Of a stretch of 64,000 nt of DNA, positions 58,515 to 64,000 are shown piece by piece. Source of the DNA: Deroplatys truncata (taxonomy: Eukaryota; Arthropoda; Insecta; Mantodea; Mantidae); assembly GCA_030765065.1 (NCBI GenBank), contig CM060987.1, positions 71,062,557 to 71,126,556 of the forward strand. The letters run 5' to 3'. Numbering within the stretch: position 1 is the stretch's first letter; each line of letters starts with the position of its first letter. The notes under the pieces are model-generated. The model searched no databases. It was not told the origin of the DNA and saw nothing but the letters and a program-made list of their open reading frames with translations. A program made the position numbers and the translations under genes.

Positions 58515-59215
58515 TGTGAACAGCATCACTCAAAAACTAACAGTCGGATAAACACCAAACTTGGTATTTACGTTCAGTATCTTCCAGAGATGCGACACGA
58601 AGATTTTCAAGAAACTCCCCCCACCCCAGACTACCCTTTACATGGAACATTTTTCGAAAATTTTAATTTTCTCAAAAATGGCTCTAACGATTTTGATGAA
58701 AATATCATATGTTTAAGATAATGTCATGAGAAATGAAATGTATATCTCGAAATTTCTGGGAATGTCTCCAAAAGTATTCTTCATTATGAACGACTTTTGC
58801 ATAACTGGTAAACCATAAGAGATAGACAAAATTTTACTACACAAAAAATGTAGATCGCGTTAAAATACACAACTTATATCATATACATTTTTTTTGTTGA
58901 GTGAACCGTTTTCGAGATATTGCTTGTTATTTCCTTAAATTTTCCAATACTTATACTTTTTCTCAAATTCGTTATTGATTTTTTTATGTCCTGGACATGC
59001 AAAGAGAATGGAATGCGCCACATAGCAACCAGCGATAAAATATTTGACTATCGCTTAAAAGCTACCATATTCCCCTTGCATCTACAAGAAAATTACAAAT
59101 AAGATTGACATCTCGATATCTCGATTAATATGAAGCATATGGAGAATAGGCGTTTGTAAAAATAAATTGTACAAGAGTAGAGAAAGTCATGTGAGTGTAA
59201 CACATCAGATTTTTT
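58319..59215 (+). repeat. HINE-like repeat, full-length reference copy
   Basis: The clearest copy. TA, then oligo-T, ACTTTCTCTAC at 58326-58336, conserved 5' block (GATACCGAGATTTCACCGG at 58382-58400), expanded GT microsatellite at 58459-58513, conserved middle (GATGCGACACGAAG, TTTACATGGAACATTTTTCG), inverted GTAGAGAAAGT at 59177-59187, hairpin ATGTG-AGTGTAA-CACAT at 59189-59205, CAGATTTTTT and then TA. No coding capacity. The plan fits non-autonomous Helentron-type elements; the class remains an inference. Confidence 0.92.
58459..58513 (+). repeat. (GT)n microsatellite inside HINE-like copy
   Basis: Longest GT run of the family in this window. Other copies have 3-10 units at the same place. 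It explains Val-Cys and Thr-His pseudo-frames on the two strands. Confidence 0.97.
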
Positions 59216-60600
59216 ATAGTTACCATGGTCTTATTACTCGGATACATGCATGTTCTTACATTTGTGCGTGAAGCATGAATCTGTGGGAATGCCCCCCCCC
59301 AAAAAAAACTTATTATTTAAGTATGATTTCACCGCAAGAATCAGTAACAGTGGCCTGATCTCTAGATGGCGTCATTTGTGTAATTGAAGCAAACTTTAAC
59401 CTTTATGTACTAGATCCATATAAGCTGGCACTAGAAGCTAATTGCTGTCTGTGGAATTCATGCTATTTGAAGCTCTTGTTGGAGGCTTTCATGCAAAGAA
59501 GCTGCGTGAGCACAACGAGGTTATAAACCTCCGGTGTAAATAATAATTTGGTTACTGTAGCTCTTCCCAACTCAACAAATCGAACAACATCAAAGTTGTT
59601 GATAAAAACACACGCACGGTGCAGATTGCAGGCTCTAAAGGCTAAAGATCGCGAAATTGAGACATTTGAAATAACAGTGATTTACTTGATTAACAGTGTG
59701 CTAACCAAGGCCTACTCTATCCTTAATGCATCATTATTTGCAATTTTCTATTTGTTTCTACCTCACGCTTCCATGTTAAGTTTCTAGTATATATTTAAAT
59801 CAGAACTAGCTGTATCCGGCTCTAATCACGCCTCTGGTGTACTAGCCTGTACAATAAAATAACCTAACGGAAACATACTAGCATTTTATAGTGCTAGTAT
59901 GTATTATAAAATTAGAAACACCTCCACAACTGCATTTGCTTTCTTTAATATATTCGATCTAGCAGTAAGGGGTCGTGAAAGTTTTCTTGTTTTATTAGTC
60001 TGGGAATTTGTAGTGTTTATATTTCGACAGCAATCTCCCCCCCCCCTCCATAAAACTGTACTGTATTTCTCTCTCACAAACAAACAGAATAAACGAGGGC
60101 GCCATTAACAACTGATTTCTTGCTGACCATGCAGCTTAATTGAAGTATAATGTCCTACAAGAGATAGATATCCAAATTTCATCTGAAGTATATGTTTTTA
60201 GAATTTCTGAAGGGAGAAAAATTATATATCGTAAACAGAACAGCTCAAAAAACGTAACGTGTCTAAAACAGTGCAGAGGTAGGATAAAAAGCCTTCAGGA
60301 ACTTTCTCTCGCTGCAACATAATTATTAGTTTTTATTATCTCAAAAATGTGTCTTAAGGATTTAGCATATCACATTTGACATTTTATGCATGTTTTGAAT
60401 TTTCGATGTGCTTTTCATATTGCCTGAACGCTGCAGAAAAGAACAAAGTCAAATAACCTTCTTCGCGGTATTAGTCTTTTTCGAAATGTTCGCATGCTCC
60501 CAGATTTTATACAGCATTCGTGATGGCATTTAACCTCCCTCTACCGCTTCCGATCTAAATGCCAATTCTTACGATTTCCATTTGTCCTGCTGGTATAATA
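59216..60600. other. Unassigned sequence with hairpin and a possible old repeat
   Basis: Contains an 11-bp perfect stem with an 8-base loop (59873-59883 with 59892-59902). About 60170-60440 (ACAGAACAGCTCAAAAAACG, TCTCAAAAATGTGTCTTAAG) faintly resembles a HINE-like interior. C runs occur near 59290 and 60042. No gene recognised. Confidence 0.35.
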
Positions 60601-60781
60601 CAGGTTGTCCGTTCCTGAGACTCGAGGGAGGGAGACATTTTCGCCACTGCTGGCGTATAATATGGCTTAAGCGCGAAGCTTTCTCTTGGTTTCTCATGGA
60701 CTCAAAGTTAACATGTATTACATGAATTTCCTTTACAAACAGTTTGCTATTTTCACAACTCACATACATCTAAATACCCTG
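60601..60781 (+). mobile_element. Small TA-flanked MITE
   Basis: A 181-base unit starts CAGGTTGTCCGTTCC and ends AAATACCCTG. TA lies immediately outside on both sides (60599-60600 and 60782-60783). The ends match as CAGG and then imperfectly. The size, TA duplication and CAGG terminus suggest a Tc1/mariner-derived MITE. Confidence 0.5.
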
Positions 60782-60783
60782 TA

Positions 60784-62080
60784 TATAGATTATCTGATAA
60801 ATTTATCGTGGTTGGGATAAACTGAACAGAAAATTAACTTTTATTTTATTGGTCTGCAGGATGCGCATAGAAGAGTAATGTCTTGGGATAAAGTCTGCAG
60901 CTACTACCATAAATGTTTCCTTTTTAATTTTTAACCGACATTTGCAGTCATTGAATAAGCGACGTAAAATTATTGAGTCTAAAAACAACTTTCGTAACTG
61001 TAAATGCCATTTAATTCTTTAAAGTGACAATTTATACAGAAAACATCGTTACAAGTACGCTTTCAGCATTACGGGAACAGGAGGGGGAGAAAAAAAAAGG
61101 TTGTTCCACTACACTATAAACAGTTCTTAACTAAGACTGAAAAAGTATCACATTTTAGTTGTAATGCTATACTTTACATAGATGTTTTGTGGGCAAACCT
61201 TAGCTCTATTTCAATGCAGTAACTTATTATTACAAAAGCAAAATCAGAAATTGGCGGATGGTTATAAAATCTTTAATAGTAGATTATGATACAATTGTAA
61301 AGAGTAGGGTTTTATTTTGCGAGTAGGAATGTTTGCGAAACGAAGGCCTTTTGTAAAATAATATATTGGCTCCTGAAACTAAGAGAAATTACGTTTAGAA
61401 CGAGATCAACTGTCGTATATAGTGAGATTCTAGAAACAAGAGCAATGGCAGTCATTTTCAGTGAAATTAGTTTCAACATGTTTTGCCTTACACGAGGCAA
61501 TGAAGAGATTGTGCTGTATCATATTGCTTTCTGGATTTCTTTTTATAAGTACCTATTTCTAGTGTTGTTCTTTCTGCTGCCTCTGTAATTTCACCTGGCT
61601 TTTCCATTTCAGTTTCCTCTGAATTCACAATTGCCGCCATTTAATCTTTATGTAGGTTATACTAGATAAAAGAATAACGTTTTATATCAAAGAAAGCACA
61701 AGGATACCAATATAACATATATATGTTAACTCTACGAATTGCGACAAATTAAAGTATTAGAATTTGTAATGTGAACAGATAATGTGACTCCCATGAGAAA
61801 TTAATCATGTAAAACTACACAATGAAACGTAAAACCTAATCAAACCAAGTCTAATTAATAACATGTGCAAATACAAAGGATATTGTCATGTGATTGGATG
61901 GAAACCAAAGTTGGTCACAGTGGACTGGTATAAAAATTGTATCGCACTAGTGCGATAATGTAAAGCTTTTAGTTCTTGTGCACTATGTTAAAAAGTTCTA
62001 CTTTTAGACCATGCTTTCTAAAAAAATATTTATGTACCATTTAACATTTAGTGGCAATTATTAAACATGTGCTACATAGT
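60784..62080. other. Unassigned AT-rich sequence
   Basis: Short frames only. No repeat family or RNA gene recognised. Confidence 0.4.
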
Positions 62081-62106
62081 TTTCTTTCTGTTTGTTTCAG
62101 GTAAGA
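62079..62106 (+). promoter_or_regulatory. Splice acceptor fused to donor-like GTAAGA
   Basis: TTTTCTTTCTGTTTGTTTCAG (62080-62100, given here as a pyrimidine tract ending in AG) is a strong 3' splice site, and the next bases GTAAGA (62101-62106) form a strong 5' splice site. An acceptor joined directly to a donor is the signature of a recursive splice site. Confidence 0.5.
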
Positions 62107-62135
62107 CAGTTCATCTCTTACAATTTAGCTTTTAT

Positions 62136-62176
62136 AAGCCGCTAATTAGGCACGTTAACTCGTTATATAGCGGCTT
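62136..62176 (+). other. Hairpin in putative 5' UTR
   Basis: AAGCCGCTA (62136-62144) pairs perfectly with TAGCGGCTT (62168-62176) across a 23-base loop. It ends 20 bases before the ATG at 62197. Confidence 0.7.
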
Positions 62177-62196
62177 CTCGACGCGAACGTTTTAGA

Positions 62197-62262
62197 ATGA
62201 AGAGACCAGTGGATTCCTCCTCCGATTTCATGTTGAGAAAGGAGCCCTTGGACAACGATCAG
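62197..62262 (+). CDS. Candidate N-terminal coding exon, 22 codons
   Basis: The ATG has A at -3 and an in-frame TAA 52-54 bases upstream, so it would be the true start of any protein made from this exon. The peptide begins MKRPVDSSSDF and ends LRKEPLDNDQ: hydrophilic, Ser/Asp/Lys-rich, without a signal sequence, as in many nuclear regulators. The reading frame reaches the CAG/GTAGGC donor in phase 0. The open frame continues into the intron for 38 codons with hydrophobic, unrelated sequence, which supports splicing at the donor. I do not recognise the protein. It is the only segment in the window with start context, upstream stop and both splice signals. Confidence 0.4.
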
Positions 62263-63804
62263 GTAGGCATTTATATTGCTTGCTGTATGGCTATGAGAGC
62301 GGATTTGCCACTTGTGCAACAGCGCAGTATTAAAGGCAGTTATAAACTATTGCACCTATTTAGTTCATTGGGGCGCTGATTTGAATGGTTGACGTCATTT
62401 ATGTTATGAAATCTATGGAGACGGATGAATTGATGACTAGTGCTCGGAAAAACTTTAAAACATGTTTTATTCAAGGAACTTAAAAACATTTTTTTTTCGT
62501 GAGAAATACGTTTATCGTATGTTTGCGTGGAATGCAGTTGTTTCTCTAAGGGTAGAGAAATTAAAAAAAGAAAAAAAACCTTGCCCAATAGCTGTCTGCT
62601 GATAGTGCTTTGGCGTACAACCTGGTGGGGGAAAATAGCTTTATACATCTTCAAATCCCAAACATACGTTTCTTTGTACGTATCATTTACTGAATTTAGT
62701 CGCTTTAATTTGCAAACATTGCTGGATCACTCATTTCTTGCAGTCTGGGTAGTTCAGATCTGAAAATGACGAGAGACAGATGCGCCAAGTAAGACTTCAG
62801 ATTTCTCTTTCTTGAAAAAGATGAAACTGCGCATATGTTTCTGCTGGAAAGCGCTGCATGCCACAAAATAATTATTCTGCATTGTTGCACATGTGGAAAC
62901 TCTACTCCAATTTGAATTGGGGAGGGTACGGTGTTTAGACATAAAAATATTAAATGTTAATTTGTACGTTATGTAAAAATTACGTTTAAATGCATCTCAC
63001 TGCAGTATGAAGTAGCGCAAAGCACAGTAAGCGAATTATATACGTAACGGAATTAAGGGACTCGTATATTTAAACCTGCAAATATGCTACGTGGATGTAG
63101 AATAGGAAATGCTTAGTGCAGAGAGAGATCTGAAAGAAACAAAACTCTTTTTATCTCCTTTCCTCTCCCATTTTGCGGCGTAGCCCACTCTTGCAAGAGG
63201 CGCCTCAGTTTAAGGCAAGGGCGGGGGGGGGGCTGGAATGGAAGTAGTAGTTACATGCTTTCTGGCTCATAATATATGCTCTTCCAGAAATGGGGAAGCT
63301 CAAAGTGTACAAGAAATTTCACTTCCTTTTAAAGGGGCTAAAATCTTATTCGGCACTGATATATGTATTACCGTGTAACAAAAGTTTGCAGCCTTGTAAA
63401 AGCGCCTTTTAGTTGACAACTCGGATTTGTGCGCCTTAATACTGCTGTACAGGATTTTTGTTCAGTATTAGGCGCATTTTTAGAAGGTGATTAAGTTACA
63501 ATTAATGTGCAGATGTGCCAAAGTGATACATTTTATAGGATACTTTATTTGATATCCTCATTTGAGGATACTTTCTAAAACGTCGAAATTCTGTGCAATA
63601 AATGAGATCCTAAAGTCGTATTTTAATTTCTAGCTTTTGTCGAAGTAGGGCTATAGTAATTTTTTTTAAGTGCACCTCTTTAAAAGGATTACTGTTTTCA
63701 ATCCCTTGCCGCTTTTCCCGTTCAAGTCCTTTGATTTTCTCGATTTGTTAGTAGCCCTTGTAAGGCTACGGTAGTGGAATCTCTCTTCAAACGTGAAACA
63801 ACGC
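62263..63804. other. Unassigned, possible intron, two hairpins
   Basis: No coding sequence. Hairpin 1: 63430-63444 with 63463-63476 (14 bp, one bulged T, 18-base loop). Hairpin 2: TATCCTC at 63553-63559 with GAGGATA at 63564-63570. A G run of nine lies near 63222-63231. Confidence 0.4.
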
Positions 63805-64000
63805 ACTTTAGATAAAAATCTGATGAGTTAAATTCATATCGTTTATTTTTATATAGGTTCTACATACTATTCTTAGAAATCTTATTTCTCTATCTATTTT
63901 ATGTTAATCGATTCAAACCTTTTCATAAATAGTTTCATTGCACACGTAAGCACATGAGGGATACAGGAAATGGTATCGATAGTCAGGTGTTGACAAGCTG
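63805..64000 (-). repeat. HINE-like repeat, 3' end, cut by window end
   Basis: Reverse copy starting AAAAATCTGATGAGTTAAAT, then TTCATATCGTTTATTTTTAT and TATTTTATGTTAATCGATTC. The hairpin and subterminal motif are partly lost. Confidence 0.75.

Larger units (their letters stand above)
62101..62262 (+). other. Candidate 5' exon of a host gene
   Basis: Bounded by the acceptor at 62100 and by CAG/GTAGGC at 62262/62263. It would be 162 bases, with an in-frame stop (62143-62145) upstream of an ATG at 62197. It holds a 9-bp hairpin in its untranslated part. If the GTAAGA at its first bases acts as a donor, the exon would be skipped after recursive splicing; if not, it contributes a short N-terminus. 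Confidence 0.4.

Noticed and set aside
58290-58533. Thr-His and Val-Cys repeat 'proteins'
   Set aside because: They are translations of the GT microsatellite inside the HINE-like repeat.
1-64000. CRISPR array, operon or prokaryotic defence system
   Set aside because: No short regularly spaced identical repeats were seen. The window has eukaryotic features (tRNA SINEs, LINEs, mariner, splice-like signals) throughout.

Overview
This window is non-coding, AT-rich animal DNA packed with decayed transposable elements, most likely from an arthropod and probably an insect with a large genome. The evidence is several mariner-type transposase relics, RTE- and Jockey-like LINE pieces, PIF/Harbinger and hAT relics, tRNA-derived SINEs, long microsatellites and splice-like signals. 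There are no bacterial-style operons, no rRNA genes and no CRISPR array. I cannot name the species.

The dominant component is one interspersed family of about 0.9 kb, seen in at least twenty copies in both orientations. Near-complete copies lie at 9514-10424, 32612-33508, 35597-36455, 55513-56411 and 58319-59215. Its structure is distinctive: an 11-base motif (ACTTTCTCTAC) near the 5' end that recurs inverted near the 3' end, a short hairpin (ATGTG/CACAT) just after the inverted copy, an oligo-T tail, no long ORF, and a GT microsatellite at a fixed internal position. This matches the plan of non-autonomous Helentron-associated elements (HINE/DINE type). I call it the 'HINE-like family' below; the class is an inference, the repeat itself is directly visible.

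Layout. 1-7 kb: HINE-like pieces, hAT-like ends, a Penelope-type hammerhead-like motif, a retroelement-like ORF, a broken mariner and an imperfect foldback. 8-11 kb: two HINE-like copies and a protein-like relic. 11.5-14.8 kb: a 1.07-kb inverted repeat (about 95% or more identical where compared) around a 1.09-kb spacer, with a 43-bp direct repeat flanking the right arm. 16 kb: a perfect 21-bp hairpin and a possible pogo-like fragment. 17-28 kb: HINE-like arrays, SINE pieces and a Harbinger relic. 28.7-30.4 kb: an end-to-end but inactivated mariner-like element with long inverted termini and TA target duplication. 31-33 kb: a 5'-truncated LINE nested in a HINE-like copy. 34-36 kb: SINEs. 37-46 kb: mariner, HINE-like and LINE relics. 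46.6-47.7 kb: a compact, internally deleted RTE-like element with an 11-bp target duplication. 49-54 kb: a tandem duplication, microsatellites, a SINE and a hAT relic. 55-61 kb: two good HINE-like copies and a small TA-flanked MITE.

The only stretch that looks like part of a host gene is near 62.1-62.26 kb. A strong polypyrimidine tract and AG acceptor lead directly into GTAAGA. An in-frame stop, an ATG in good context, 22 codons and a GT donor follow. This could be a first coding exon, and its acceptor/donor fusion resembles a recursive splice site. If so, much of the window may be a long 5' intron. Transposon proteins here are almost all frameshifted, so no working protein-coding system is apparent.
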